From Sphingosinicella humi (GTDB lineage Bacteria > Pseudomonadota > Alphaproteobacteria > Sphingomonadales > Sphingomonadaceae), in contig NZ_QFFF01000001.1 in assembly GCF_003129465.1 (NCBI RefSeq), forward strand, positions 977,501 through 1,041,500: a stretch of 64,000 nucleotides of DNA, read 5' to 3'. The position numbers and the translations under genes are program-made. Positions 52,351 through 64,000 of this stretch are shown here, piece after piece. Position 1 is the stretch's first letter, and each line of letters begins with the position of its first letter. Below the pieces are notes generated by a model. The model ran no database searches. It saw nothing but the letters and a program-made list of their open reading frames with translations, and was not told where the DNA came from.

Positions 52351-55254
52351 TTACTCCAGAGTCATCGTCTCGACGGGCAGGCCCAGCGCGTCGAGCTGCG
52401 GCCTCACCTTGGCGGCGTCGCCCACCACCACCCAGACAAGTTGCTTCGGATCGATCACCGTGCGCGCCGCCTGGTCGAGCTCGGCCGCGGTCATCGCCTT
52501 GTAGCGGCTGGCCAGCGTCTCCTGATAATTGTCGGGGCGGTCGTAGAGGGCATTGCCCTCGATCGCGCCCAGCACCTCGGAGGACGTCTCGTAGCTGCCC
52601 GGCAGCTCGCGGATGCTGCCGTTGATCGTCCGCGACAGTTCGTCCGGCGTCACGCCCTTGTTCGACAGGAACATGTTCATCTGCTCCTGCAGCGCGGCGA
52701 TCGACGGGCCGGTCTTGTCGGTCTGCACCGGTGCGTAGACGATGTAGGGCACACGGTGCTCGACGCGGTTGACGAAGCCCTGCACGCCATAGGCCCAGCC
52801 CTTGGTCTCCCGAAGCTCGGTGTTGAGGCGCGAGAGGAAGCTCCCGCCCAGCACCTCGTTGGCGGCCAGGAGCGTCGTCAGGTCGTCGGTCCCCTGGACG
52901 GGAAGGATAGAGCCGGCAAGGATCAGCGACTGCGGCGACTGCGGCCGATCGATCAGCACGATGCGCGGCTTGGGCGCCGGGATCGCTCCGTCCAACGTCT
53001 TCGTTCCTTTGGGCGTCGCCGGCAGCGCCCAGTCACCGAAATTCGCCTCCAGCAGCGGCGCGATCTCGGCCAGCGTCGAATTGCCGACCACGAAGATCTG
53101 CGCATTGTCCGGCCGGATCCAGCGCTGGTGAGCGGCGACGATGTCCTCGCGCGTCAGCGCCTTCACATCGTCGGCGTGGCCGGAGCCGGTGAACGGCGTG
53201 CCGTAAGGGTGCTGCTCGCCGTAAAGGAGCGGCGGCAGGGTGCGGAGCGCGATGCCGACCGGCTGGGTCAGCTCGCTGGCGATGCCCGCCAGCTGCTGCG
53301 CCCGCAGCCGCTCGATCTCGCCGGGATCGAAGGCCGGGTTCTTGACGATGTCGGCCATGAGAGCGAGCGACGCCGCCAGGTTCGGCTCCAGCGCCGACAG
53401 GGTGACGGTGGTGCGGTCGAGCGACGGGTCGATATCGATGCCGGCGCCCAGCCGCTCCCGCGCCTCGGCAAGTTCGCGGGAGTTCATGCTCGTCGTGCCT
53501 TCGTCGAGCAGCGACGCCATCAGGTTCTGGAGCCCCGCCTTTCCGTCCGGGTCGGCCGCATAGCCGGCGTCGAACTCCACGGCGACGAGCACCACCGGAA
53601 CGGCGGCGCGGCGGGCGAACACGACCTCGATGCCGTTGGAGAGCCTGGACCGCTCGACGTCGGGGAAATCGAGGTCGGCGATCGGCCCCACTTCGGGAAG
53701 CTTGGAGCGGTCAACCTGAACGAAGCCCTGCGGCTCGGGCGCGAGCGGCTGCTCGCCCGGGCCGGGCGCGCGATAGTAGCGCGGGCGCTGCGTCACTCCG
53801 CCCGCCTTGGAGACCTCGGCCTCTTGATAGGGATCGCGCTCGCCGGGCACGACGCGAAGCACATAGGCCGGCCGGGTCAGCCATTTCTGGAGCGCCGCCT
53901 GCACGGTGGCCGGCGTCACTTCGGCATAGGCGGCGAGCTGCTTTTTGTAGAAGCTGGGATCGTTCGCGTAGAGCGCGCCCTCGGCCAGCGCGACGGCCTT
54001 GCCGCCGAAGCCGCCGACCTCCTCCAGGCCTTTGATGCGGTTCGCGACCACGCTGGTGACGGCGCGGCTCACTTCATCCTCGCTTGGGCCCTTGGCGATG
54101 AGATCGGCGATGATCGCATCGAGGCGCTGGGCGACCGGTTCGGGATCCTGGCCCGGCTTCACGTCCACCTGCACTTCGAAGATGCTGAGGCGGTGGAAGG
54201 GCTGGAGATTGGCGGAGACCCGCACCGCCGTCTGGTCCTGGCGCACCAGCTCGTTGTCGAGCCGCGAGCTGGCAAGGCCGCCCAGGATGGAGGCGCCGAC
54301 GTCGAGCGGCACCATTTCCGGATCGAGCAGGCCGGGCACGACCCAGTTGCGATAGAGGCGAACGGTCGCGACCTTGTCCTTCATCACCTCAGTGACGGGC
54401 GTGGCGAGGGTCGGAACGGAGGCCTCGGCGGGCACATTCTCGGGCCCGCGCGGAATGTCGCCGAAATATTTATCGACCAGCGGTCGCGCCTCGGCCGCAT
54501 TGATGTCGCCGGCAAGGACCAGGACCGCGTTGTTCGGCCCGTAATTGTCGGTGAACCACTTCTTCACATCGGCGAGGCTGGCGGCGTCGAGGTCGGCCAT
54601 CGAGCCGATGGTGGAATGGGCATAAGGATGCCCCTCCGGAAAGAGCGCTTCGAGCTGCGCATATTCGACGAGACCATAGGGCTGGTTGTCGCCCTGGCGC
54701 TTCTCGTTCTGGACGACGCCGCGCTGATTATCGAGCTTCTCCTGGGTCACCGCGCCGAGGAGATGGCCCATGCGGTCGCTTTCGAGGAAAAGCACCGTCT
54801 CCAGCGCCGCTCGCGGCACCGTCTGGAAATAGTTGGTGCGATCGAACCAGGTCGTGCCGTTGAGGTCCGTCGCCCCGATGCGGGCGAGCGGCTCGAAATA
54901 TTCGCCCGGAGCGTTCTCCGAGCCGTTGAACATCAGATGCTCGAAAAGGTGGGCGAACCCGGTCTTGCCCTCCGGCTCATCCTTGGAGCCGACATTGTAC
55001 CAGATGGACACCGCCACTACCGGCGCCTTGCGGTCCTCGTGGACGACGACCCGCAGGCCGTTGTCGAGGGTGAACTGCTCATAGGGAATATCGACAGCCT
55101 GGACGAGCTCCGAGATCGGTGCGGGCGCCGGCGCCTGCGCCGTCGCGTTGGCTGCGACCGCGGCCGGCGCGGGGCTGTCGCTCACCGTCGTGGCCGAACA
55201 GGCCGCGAGCGCCAAAGCAGAGAGAAGCGTGATCGGTAGCTTCAAGAGGCGCAT
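52351..55254 (-). CDS. M16-family zinc metallopeptidase, two-domain lipoprotein
   Basis: 967 residues. A lipoprotein signal ends in LLSALALAACS. The inverted zinc motif HLFEH (about residues 103-107) and the downstream glutamate region (QNEKRQGDNQPYG) define M16 (pitrilysin-like) peptidases. A second homologous half without the HxxEH motif begins near residue 545 (DVERSRLSNGIEVVFARRA), as in other fused M16 proteins. Predicted to degrade peptides in the periplasm. It is divergent from the M28 peptidase gene. Confidence 0.93.
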   Translation of the reverse strand: MRLLKLPITLLSALALAACSATTVSDSPAPAAVAANATAQAPAPAPISELVQAVDIPYEQFTLDNGLRVVVHEDRKAPVVAVSIWYNVGSKDEPEGKTGFAHLFEHLMFNGSENAPGEYFEPLARIGATDLNGTTWFDRTNYFQTVPRAALETVLFLESDRMGHLLGAVTQEKLDNQRGVVQNEKRQGDNQPYGLVEYAQLEALFPEGHPYAHSTIGSMADLDAASLADVKKWFTDNYGPNNAVLVLAGDINAAEARPLVDKYFGDIPRGPENVPAEASVPTLATPVTEVMKDKVATVRLYRNWVVPGLLDPEMVPLDVGASILGGLASSRLDNELVRQDQTAVRVSANLQPFHRLSIFEVQVDVKPGQDPEPVAQRLDAIIADLIAKGPSEDEVSRAVTSVVANRIKGLEEVGGFGGKAVALAEGALYANDPSFYKKQLAAYAEVTPATVQAALQKWLTRPAYVLRVVPGERDPYQEAEVSKAGGVTQRPRYYRAPGPGEQPLAPEPQGFVQVDRSKLPEVGPIADLDFPDVERSRLSNGIEVVFARRAAVPVVLVAVEFDAGYAADPDGKAGLQNLMASLLDEGTTSMNSRELAEARERLGAGIDIDPSLDRTTVTLSALEPNLAASLALMADIVKNPAFDPGEIERLRAQQLAGIASELTQPVGIALRTLPPLLYGEQHPYGTPFTGSGHADDVKALTREDIVAAHQRWIRPDNAQIFVVGNSTLAEIAPLLEANFGDWALPATPKGTKTLDGAIPAPKPRIVLIDRPQSPQSLILAGSILPVQGTDDLTTLLAANEVLGGSFLSRLNTELRETKGWAYGVQGFVNRVEHRVPYIVYAPVQTDKTGPSIAALQEQMNMFLSNKGVTPDELSRTINGSIRELPGSYETSSEVLGAIEGNALYDRPDNYQETLASRYKAMTAAELDQAARTVIDPKQLVWVVVGDAAKVRPQLDALGLPVETMTLE

Positions 55255-55379
55255 CGGTGATTCCTCCCACTCGGTTTGCCGCGACCCTAACGATCTGATT
55301 TATACATGCAATACGCTCTTGTGCATCGCGGCCAAGTTGCCGACAAGTTGTTCACATCCTTTCTTCTTCCGGGGGAATC

Positions 55380-56993
55380 ATGCACTTCAAGATACTGACC
55401 GCAGCCACGGCCCTGTCCCTTTCGGCCGCGGCCTTGGCCCAGCAGGCGGCGGAACCCACCTTCACCGCCGACGCCTTCCGCGCCCATGTCGCCTTTCTCG
55501 CCGACGATCTTCTCGAGGGCCGCAATACCGGCGAGCGCGGCTACGACCTCGCCGCCCGCTACGTCGCCACCCGCTTCGAGGCGCTGGGGCTGATGCCCGC
55601 GGCGGAGGGAAGCTGGTATCAGCAGGTGCCCTTCCAGGAGAGCCGGCTCGGCGAAGCACCCGCCACGCTCACCATCGGCGGCAAGAGCTTCGCCAATGGC
55701 GAGAATGTGTTGATCGGCCCCAGCACCCATGAGCCCAGACAGGAACTGAGCGGCGAGGTGGTCTTCGTCGGCTTCGGCCTCGATGCGCCGGAGAGTGGCT
55801 TCGACGATTATGCCGGCCTCGACATCAAGGGGAAGGTGGTCGCCATGCTGAGCGGCTTTCCCAAGGGCACGCCGAGCGAGCTCGGCGCCCATCTCGCGTC
55901 CGAGAAGGCACGTATGGCCGAGGAGCATGGCGCGATCGGCATCCTCAGCATCCCGACCCGCAGTTCGCTGAAGACCTTTTCGTGGGAACGCCGCCAGAAA
56001 TATGCCGACGAACCGTCGCTCACCTGGGTAGCCAAGGACGGCACCCCCTATGACTCGGCACCCGGCATCCGCTTCAGCGCGTCGCTTAACACGCCGGCCG
56101 CGGAAGCTCTGTTCGCCGGCGCCCCCAAATCCCTGTCGGCGGTGCTCGACCTCGCCGAAAAGAAGGGCGGCAAGCCCAAGGGCTTTACGCTGAAGCCGTC
56201 GGTCGAATTCGAGCGCAGCAGCGTCAAGACCGCGCTCACCAGCCCTAATGTGGTCGCGGTGCTGCCCGGCTCCGACCCGGCCCTCGCCGACGAATATGTG
56301 CTGCTCATGGCCCATCTCGACCATGACGGCGTCAAGGACGAGGGCGAGGACCGCATCATGAACGGCGCGATGGACAATGCCAGCGGCATCGCCACCATGC
56401 TGGTAGTCGCCCGCGCCATGGCGACCTCGCCCGAGCGGCCGAAGCGCCCGATCCTCTTCGCCGCCGTCACCGCCGAGGAGGACGGCCTGCTCGGCTCCCA
56501 ATATCTGGCTAAGAACCCGGTGGTGGACGGCAAGGTCGTCGGAGTCGTCAATCTCGACATGCCGGTCTTGCTCTACGATTTCACCGACGTCATCGCCTTC
56601 GGCGCCGAGCATTCGACCCTGGGCCTCATCGTCGAGCGCGCCGCGGCCCGGATGAATGTCGCTCTCGCCGAGGACCCCATGCCGGAACAGGGCCTGTTCA
56701 CGCGCTCCGACCATTATCGCTTCGTCCAGGAAGGCGTGCCCTCGGTGTTCCTGATGACGGGCTTCTCCAATGGCGGGAAGGAGAAGTTCACCCACTTCCT
56801 TTCCACCAACTATCACACCGTCAGCGACGAGATCGCCCTTCCCTTCGACTGGCAGGCCGGCGCCAAGTTCGCGCGGATCAACTATCTGATCGCCCGCGAG
56901 ATCGCCGACGCTCCAGAGGCGCCGCGCTGGTACGCGAACGACTTCTTCGGCGACACCTTCGCGCCCAAGGCGAGCAAGGCGACAGCGCCGTAA
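55380..56993 (+). CDS. M28-family aminopeptidase, secreted
   Basis: 537 residues with a signal peptide (MHFKILTAATALSLSAAALAQ). A PA insert domain (about 105-260) is followed by the M28 zinc peptidase fold: LLMAHLDHDGV (His, Asp ligands), MNGAMDNASGIATML, AAVTAEEDGLLGSQY (catalytic Glu, Glu ligand), and a late THFLSTNYHTVSDE. Expected to remove N-terminal residues from peptides in the periplasm. Confidence 0.92.
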   Translation: MHFKILTAATALSLSAAALAQQAAEPTFTADAFRAHVAFLADDLLEGRNTGERGYDLAARYVATRFEALGLMPAAEGSWYQQVPFQESRLGEAPATLTIGGKSFANGENVLIGPSTHEPRQELSGEVVFVGFGLDAPESGFDDYAGLDIKGKVVAMLSGFPKGTPSELGAHLASEKARMAEEHGAIGILSIPTRSSLKTFSWERRQKYADEPSLTWVAKDGTPYDSAPGIRFSASLNTPAAEALFAGAPKSLSAVLDLAEKKGGKPKGFTLKPSVEFERSSVKTALTSPNVVAVLPGSDPALADEYVLLMAHLDHDGVKDEGEDRIMNGAMDNASGIATMLVVARAMATSPERPKRPILFAAVTAEEDGLLGSQYLAKNPVVDGKVVGVVNLDMPVLLYDFTDVIAFGAEHSTLGLIVERAAARMNVALAEDPMPEQGLFTRSDHYRFVQEGVPSVFLMTGFSNGGKEKFTHFLSTNYHTVSDEIALPFDWQAGAKFARINYLIAREIADAPEAPRWYANDFFGDTFAPKASKATAP

Positions 56994-57011
56994 GGGAAAA
57001 ATCCATAGTCA

Positions 57012-57038
57012 TGTCACAAGCGCGGGAGCTCGCTCGTC
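57012..57038 (+). promoter_or_regulatory. ECF41-type promoter
   Basis: TGTCACA (57012-57018) and CGTC (57035-57038) are separated by exactly 16 bases, the published ECF41 consensus TGTCACA-N16-CGTC. It lies about 50 bases before the carboxymuconolactone decarboxylase start and therefore reads through it and the sigma factor gene, implying autoregulation. A start codon at 57011 (ATG of ATGTCACAA) lies within the -35 box and is rejected. Confidence 0.8.
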
Positions 57039-57088
57039 AACCCAGCGAGCTTCCCGCTTCCGGGAAGCAGCAAAGCTGGAGACCGAAC

Positions 57089-57559
57089 ATGACGATGAAG
57101 CCCAGACTGGACCCGCTCGCCACCGCCACGGCCGATTTGAAGCCGATGCTGGCGCTCAGCGAAAGCGTCCATGCGAGCGGCCTCGAGCGGAGCCTGATCG
57201 AGCTCGTGAAGATCCGGGCGTCCCAGATCAACGGCTGCGCCTATTGCATCCACATGCACACGACCGAAGCGCGCAAGATGGGCGAGACTGAGGAGGCCAT
57301 CTACCTGCTCGACGCCTGGCGCGAGAGCCCGATCTATTCGGACCGCGAGCGCGCGGCGCTGGCCTGGACCGAGGCGCTGACCCGTGTCGCCGATACCCAT
57401 GCGCCGGACGAGGATTATGCCCGGCTCGACGCTCATTTCTCGGATGAGGAGAAGGTGAAGCTTACCCTGCTCATCGGGGTAATAAACACGTGGAACCGCA
57501 TCGCCATCGGCTTCCGGGCGGTCCACCCGGTCGAGACGGCCGAGCGCGCGGCGGCGTGA
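57089..57559 (+). CDS. carboxymuconolactone decarboxylase-family protein (AhpD-like)
   Basis: 156 residues. The CxxC-x-x-H centre is seen as INGCAYCIHMHTTEARK, flanked by LIELVKIRASQ and a later EKVKLTLLIGVINTWNRIAIGF; this is the AhpD/carboxymuconolactone decarboxylase fold. The start at 57089 (GGAG upstream) is downstream of the ECF41 promoter. It precedes an ECF41 sigma factor by 7 bases; this pairing is the classic COE (carboxymuconolactone decarboxylase) association of ECF41. Confidence 0.9.
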   Translation: MTMKPRLDPLATATADLKPMLALSESVHASGLERSLIELVKIRASQINGCAYCIHMHTTEARKMGETEEAIYLLDAWRESPIYSDRERAALAWTEALTRVADTHAPDEDYARLDAHFSDEEKVKLTLLIGVINTWNRIAIGFRAVHPVETAERAAA

Positions 57560-57566
57560 GGAGACC

Positions 57567-58463
57567 ATGACCACGGCAACGATCCCAGGCGGCGACGGCG
57601 CGAGCCTGTTCGAGGCGAACAGGAAGTTTCTCCTCGGCCTCGCCTATCGCATGCTCGGATCGCTCGCCGAGGCCGAGGACGTGGTGCAGGACAGCTATCT
57701 GCGCTGGCAGGCGGCGGACCGGAAGGCCGTCGCCTCGCCGCGTGCCTTCCTCTCCACCATCGCGACGCGCCTGTCGCTCGACCGCCTCAAATCGGCGCGC
57801 GCCCAGAGGGAGCAATATGTCGGTCCCTGGCTCCCCGAGCCGATCGTCGACGAGGGCCCCTTGCCGGGCGAGGCGATCGAGCTGGCCGACGACCTCAGCT
57901 ATTCGCTGCTGCTGGCGTTGGAACGCCTCTCGCCCCTGGAGCGCGCCGCATTCCTGCTGCACGACGTTTTCGATCTCGATTATGGCGAGGTGGCGGAAGC
58001 GCTGCAGCGAAGCGAGGCGAGCTGCCGGCAACTCGCCGCCCGCGCCCGCAAGAACATTCGCGCCGCACGGCCGCGCTACCGGGCGAAGCGGGAGGAAGCC
58101 GAGCGCCTCGCCACCGCCTTTCTCAAAGCATCTCGTGAGGGGGATGCCGAGGCCCTCAAATCGCTGCTTGCCGAGGAAGTCGAACTCCACACCGATGGCG
58201 GCGGCCTGCGCCCCGCCGCACTCAACGTCATTAGCGGCCGCGACAAGATCATCGCCTTCTTCTCCGGCTTCGCGCGCAAGGGCGGCGGCGTGCTGCCGGA
58301 GATCCTCCATGTCGGCGTGATCAATGCCGCGCCAGGGATCGTCACCTTGGAGCCAGATGGCTTGCCCCAAACCACGGCGCTGGAGGTGGAGGACGGCCGC
58401 ATCAAGGCGATCTACGTCGTGCGCAATCCCGAGAAGCTGAGGCAATTCGGAACTTTCGACTGA
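57567..58463 (+). CDS. ECF41-family RNA polymerase sigma factor
   Basis: 298 residues. Region 2 ([29 protein letters not shown]) and region 4 ([39 protein letters not shown]) are those of SigJ/ECF41. The C-terminal SnoaL-like domain (about 180-298, [18 protein letters not shown] and the end [11 protein letters not shown]) is the regulatory extension characteristic of ECF41; its DGGG and NPEKL motifs are present. No anti-sigma factor is needed in this family. It is the likely driver of the promoter at 57012. Confidence 0.92.
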   Translation: MTTATIPGGDGASLFEANRKFLLGLAYRMLGSLAEAEDVVQDSYLRWQAADRKAVASPRAFLSTIATRLSLDRLKSARAQREQYVGPWLPEPIVDEGPLPGEAIELADDLSYSLLLALERLSPLERAAFLLHDVFDLDYGEVAEALQRSEASCRQLAARARKNIRAARPRYRAKREEAERLATAFLKASREGDAEALKSLLAEEVELHTDGGGLRPAALNVISGRDKIIAFFSGFARKGGGVLPEILHVGVINAAPGIVTLEPDGLPQTTALEVEDGRIKAIYVVRNPEKLRQFGTFD

Positions 58464-58499
58464 CTGTGGCAATGAGCCTTTTGCGGCGGCATGCGGGGT

Positions 58500-58530
58500 C
58501 TTGTGTTGCGAAAATGCAACATTACATCGC
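58500..58530 (+). promoter_or_regulatory. possible heat-shock promoter region of clpB
   Basis: CTTG (58500-58503), resembling the -35 of alphaproteobacterial RpoH promoters, is followed 16 bases later by CATTACAT as a weak -10. An inverted repeat TGTTGC-GAAAAT-GCAACA (58504-58521) occupies the spacer. Both are seen by eye; a heat-shock role for clpB is expected by family. Confidence 0.35.
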
Positions 58531-58554
58531 ACCCGACCAGTAGAAGGGGCAGTC

Positions 58555-61134
<2,580 letters not shown>

Positions 61135-61155
61135 TCTTGAAGACGCGAGCGGCGG

Positions 61156-61302
61156 CTATTCGCTGGGCGCGTTCGCCCGTCGCCGCTCCAGCAGTTCCTG
61201 CACTTTTTCGGAAAGGCGGCGCGTGTCGTCGATGCTCGCGCGCAACCCCTCCTGATCGCGTTCGATCTCGCGCAGCCTTTCTTCTTTCGGATCGGTCGTC
61301 AT
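61156..61302 (-). CDS. small coiled-coil hypothetical protein
   Basis: A 48-residue frame, MTTDPKEERLREIERDQEGL and onward, ending RRRANAPSE, predicted to be all helical and highly charged. It lies between clpB and the TonB receptor on the minus strand, too short for most callers. The initiating ATG has only a weak GGGG upstream. It is convergent with clpB. Confidence 0.5.
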   Translation of the reverse strand: MTTDPKEERLREIERDQEGLRASIDDTRRLSEKVQELLERRRANAPSE

Positions 61303-61378
61303 GCCCACCCCATTTCAGGTTGGCCCATTAACTCCGGTTAACGGCTGCCGTTCCTCGGCTCGCCGCATGGAGGACACG

Positions 61379-61406
61379 AAAAAGGGCAGAGCCGAAGCCC
61401 TGCCCT
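61379..61406 (-). terminator. rho-independent terminator after the TonB receptor
   Basis: On the minus strand AGGGCAG and CTGCCCT form a stem with a GCTTCGGC-like loop, followed by TTTTTCG. It is 26 bases beyond the receptor stop. Confidence 0.78.
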
Positions 61407-61431
61407 CCTTCATTTCCCCTGTTGCCCGTTC

Positions 61432-64000
61432 TTAGAAGCGAACCTGGACGCCGGCGTAGAAGCGGCGGCCGAACACATCGTAGACGTCGGCAGCCGTGTC
61501 GGTGCCGGTCGTGTTGAACGAGGTGCCCGACAGCAGGCGCGGTGCCTTGTTGTCCAGCAGGTTGTCGACGCCGACATAGAACTCGAAGCGCTCGTCCGCG
61601 ATGAAGCGGGCCTGGCTGTCGAGATAGAATTCGGAGCCGATCTTGATGGCATCCGGTTCCAGGCCGTAGGCCGCCAACAGCTGGTCATCCTCGCGGGCCT
61701 TGCCGACATAGGTGCCCGTGAAGTTGAGGCTGAAGTCGTCCTGACCATAGCCGAGGTTGGCCGTGAAGCGGTCCTTCGAGTTGCCGACCTCGCCGACGAA
61801 CGGATCCTTGTCGGCGCCCGGGACCGGCACGACGAAGCCGTCGAACAGATGCGTGTAGGCGATCCGGCCGCTGAGGCGTCCATCGGGATCAAGGGCACCG
61901 AATGCCGTGGTGTAGGCCACCGCGACGTCCAGTCCCTCGACCTTGAGCTTGCCGCCGTTGAACAGCGGCGAGTCGATATACTCGAGCGAGCCGGCGCTGT
62001 TGATGGCGGTGTTCGTCGCCCGACGGTCGATCAGGTCGCAGAACGACGCGTCACCCCCGCCATAGCACTGGTCCAGGATGAACTGGCGCGGCGGCGATAC
62101 GATCGCGTCCTTGATGCTGATGTTGTAATAGTCGGCCGTCAGCGTGAGGTTACGCAGCGCGTCGATCGAACGCGGATTGATCGCGACACCCACCGTGTAG
62201 GAATCGGACTTCTCTTCGTTCAGATTCGGGTTGCCGCTGTTGAAGCCGCTGATCCCCTGGCGATCGGACTGGTTGAGGGTGAATTCCCCATTCTGCCGGA
62301 TGTTGGCGAGTACGCCCGCATCCGCACGGCAGTTGTCGCCGATCACGCCGCCACCGGTGAGGCCGATGCCTGCGCAAGGATCGACGAGGCCGCTCGGGAA
62401 GGTCTGCGACGGTCCGGTGAACAGCTCGCCCACGTTCGGTGCGCGCACCGAGCGGGCATAGCCGCCCCGGAACTTGATGTCGGGAATGGGAGACCATTCC
62501 GCGCCGACGTTGTAGGTGTAGACCGTGCCGACCGTCGAATAATCGGAGAGACGGGCGGCCGCACGCAGAGCCAGCATGTCGAAGAAGGGCGTGTCGGCGA
62601 GGATCGGAACGTTGATTTCGCCGTAGACTTCCTTGACGTCGAACGAACCGCTGGTGTCGGGAAGCGCGTTGCCGGCGTTGAGGCCCGCATTGGTGAGCGC
62701 ATCCCAATTCTCCGAGCTGCTCTCCTTGCGATACTCGGTGCCGATAGCCACCCCGAGGTCGCCCGCCGGGAGGGTGAGCAGCGAACCCGACAGGTTGGCC
62801 GAAACCACATGCTGCGAGATGCTGGTGTTGTACGATTGCTCCGCGGCGATGTAGCGGGCGGCCTCCGGCGAGATGGAGTTGAAGCCGAAGATGTTGACCG
62901 GGACGCAGCCCTGGGCACGTGCTTCGGCACTCGCGCAGATCACGTCGGTGGTCGACCCGTTATTGTTGAGGTCGTCGATGTCCTGAACGGCGGCCAGCGC
63001 GTTGGCGAAGTTCAGCACGTTCGGCTGACCGTTCGACTGCTGGGATTCCGTCGTGCGGCCGTAGACGTAGCTGACGTCCCAACGGAAATCGTCGAAGATG
63101 CTGCCTTCGAAGCCGGTCGCGACCCGGTAGAAGTCACGGTTGGTGCTGCCGTTGCGGCTGCCCAGATCCGCGAGACGCTTCGAGAAGCTGATGTCACGCA
63201 GCCCGTCGCCGTCTTCATCGACCGCGGCCGCGGCGATTGCGGCCGGAACGAAGGGGTTCACCCGCACGACGCCGTCGACCAGCGTCTCGATCGGAACGAG
63301 ACCGCCAGAGCTCGAGAAGATGTCATCCGAACCCAACGGATAGGGCTCGATCTCGCGGGAGGAGTTGGTGTTTGCGTAAGTGCCTTCCGCGAAGAAGTTG
63401 ATGTCGTCAGTGACCTCGTAATTACCCCGAGCGGCGAAAAGATACCGCTCCACGGGAACCGCAATGGTGCGATAGAACTGACGATTGAAGCCGTCCGCGC
63501 CCACGCCATCCCCGTTCGGGCCGTTGGTAGAGAAGCCTTCCTTCAGATTGTTGTTGGCGTCGTAGGTGAAGCTACGGCCGTTAGCGACGAACCGACCTTG
63601 CGGCGCGAAGCTTGAGAAATAGGGCTCAACCGAGGTTCCGAAGTCGGCTGGATCACCGGTGAAATAGGCCCACTTGTCGGCGTCGTCGTAAACGGTGTTC
63701 TTGCGGTCGCGGGACAGCAGACCTTCCTGCTTCGTATAGCCCATATGGACCATGAGGTTGCCGCGATTGTCGGCGAAGTTGCCGCCATAGGTCAGATTGA
63801 CGCGGTAGTTCGCATCGTCGCCGCGCTCGGTGATGCCGTACTGCGCATCGGCGACGAGGCCTTCGAAATCGGTCTTGTAGACAAAGTTGACAACACCGGC
63901 GACGGCGTCCGAGCCGTAGAGCGACGAGGCACCGCCGGTCAGGATGTCGACGCGCTCGATGAACTGCGTCGGAATGACGTTGAGGTCGACGGTGGAGGAA
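61432..64000 (-). CDS. TonB-dependent outer-membrane receptor (partial)
   Basis: About 856 codons are present; the 5' end, with signal and TonB box, is beyond the right edge. The frame stays open from 63753 to 64000 and encodes the end of the plug domain (DILTGGASSLYGSDAVAGVV), so the visible part starts inside the plug. The barrel follows, with repeated aromatic strands and the terminal GRRFYAGVQVRF. Ligand unknown; sphingomonads use many such receptors for siderophores, sugars or aromatics. A neighbouring transport system is not in view. Confidence 0.92.
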   Translation of the reverse strand, partial: SSTVDLNVIPTQFIERVDILTGGASSLYGSDAVAGVVNFVYKTDFEGLVADAQYGITERGDDANYRVNLTYGGNFADNRGNLMVHMGYTKQEGLLSRDRKNTVYDDADKWAYFTGDPADFGTSVEPYFSSFAPQGRFVANGRSFTYDANNNLKEGFSTNGPNGDGVGADGFNRQFYRTIAVPVERYLFAARGNYEVTDDINFFAEGTYANTNSSREIEPYPLGSDDIFSSSGGLVPIETLVDGVVRVNPFVPAAIAAAAVDEDGDGLRDISFSKRLADLGSRNGSTNRDFYRVATGFEGSIFDDFRWDVSYVYGRTTESQQSNGQPNVLNFANALAAVQDIDDLNNNGSTTDVICASAEARAQGCVPVNIFGFNSISPEAARYIAAEQSYNTSISQHVVSANLSGSLLTLPAGDLGVAIGTEYRKESSSENWDALTNAGLNAGNALPDTSGSFDVKEVYGEINVPILADTPFFDMLALRAAARLSDYSTVGTVYTYNVGAEWSPIPDIKFRGGYARSVRAPNVGELFTGPSQTFPSGLVDPCAGIGLTGGGVIGDNCRADAGVLANIRQNGEFTLNQSDRQGISGFNSGNPNLNEEKSDSYTVGVAINPRSIDALRNLTLTADYYNISIKDAIVSPPRQFILDQCYGGGDASFCDLIDRRATNTAINSAGSLEYIDSPLFNGGKLKVEGLDVAVAYTTAFGALDPDGRLSGRIAYTHLFDGFVVPVPGADKDPFVGEVGNSKDRFTANLGYGQDDFSLNFTGTYVGKAREDDQLLAAYGLEPDAIKIGSEFYLDSQARFIADERFEFYVGVDNLLDNKAPRLLSGTSFNTTGTDTAADVYDVFGRRFYAGVQVRF

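Noticed and set aside
52342-55239. 965-codon antisense frame over the M16 peptidase
   Set aside because: The M16 frame has signal, HxxEH motif and both domains. The reverse frame has neither a domain nor a ribosome-binding site.

Overview
The window is GC-rich chromosomal DNA from an alphaproteobacterium, most likely of the order Sphingomonadales. The basis is the 5' end of a 16S rRNA at the left edge, a class I lysyl-tRNA synthetase, an rpmF-plsX-fabH-ihfA-merR order, DUF4167, KTSC and PHA-granule proteins, and a large TonB-dependent receptor. No phage, plasmid, insertion sequence or CRISPR array was seen. This reading is by eye from sequence and translations, with no database search.

Layout. 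0-0.8 kb: start of an rRNA operon reading off the left edge, with a promoter and an antitermination boxA. 0.8-10.5 kb: envelope genes (polysaccharide flippase, CBS protein, YciA-type thioesterase, EptA-like sulfatase-fold transferase, two tandem DUF4139 proteins, an OprP-type porin behind a good Pho box, DUF4167). 10.7-25.9 kb: core genes (hisS-prfA-prmC, ppa, class I lysS, an Fe-S DinG/XPD-type helicase coupled to a SixA-like phosphatase, rpmF-plsX-fabH-ihfA-merR), then small membrane, secreted and enzyme genes. 25.9-30.1 kb: three orphan Tad-type pilus/secretion genes, a PHA-granule protein, a ferredoxin-NADP reductase and tRNA-Pro(CGG).

30.1-40.5 kb is a redox and detoxification neighbourhood: LigB-type dioxygenase, FMN reductase, catalase, outer-membrane barrel, LysR regulator, glutathionyl-hydroquinone reductase and an alpha/beta-hydrolase/OsmC fusion. 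An amino-acid permease follows, preceded by an unlisted 32-residue membrane peptide and a divergent Lrp regulator. A 52-residue protein then abuts a universal-stress-protein remnant. 40.6-49.1 kb holds an Mrp Na+/H+ antiporter operon (mnhA with fused B, then C-G, mostly with ATGA overlaps) followed by a tightly packed trio: retropepsin-like RimK-associated protease, RimK ligase and an AstE-type zinc carboxypeptidase. 49.1-64 kb: cyclophilin, purEK, M16 and M28 peptidases, an ECF41 sigma factor with its carboxymuconolactone-decarboxylase partner and a matching promoter, clpB, and a TonB receptor cut by the right edge.

Two families of palindromic repeats occur twice each. One copy sits inside the signal-peptide region of a DUF4139 gene. 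The best candidates for something little described are the glutamyl-ligase/protease/carboxypeptidase trio beside Mrp, the tandem DUF4139 pair, and the small membrane peptide ahead of the permease.
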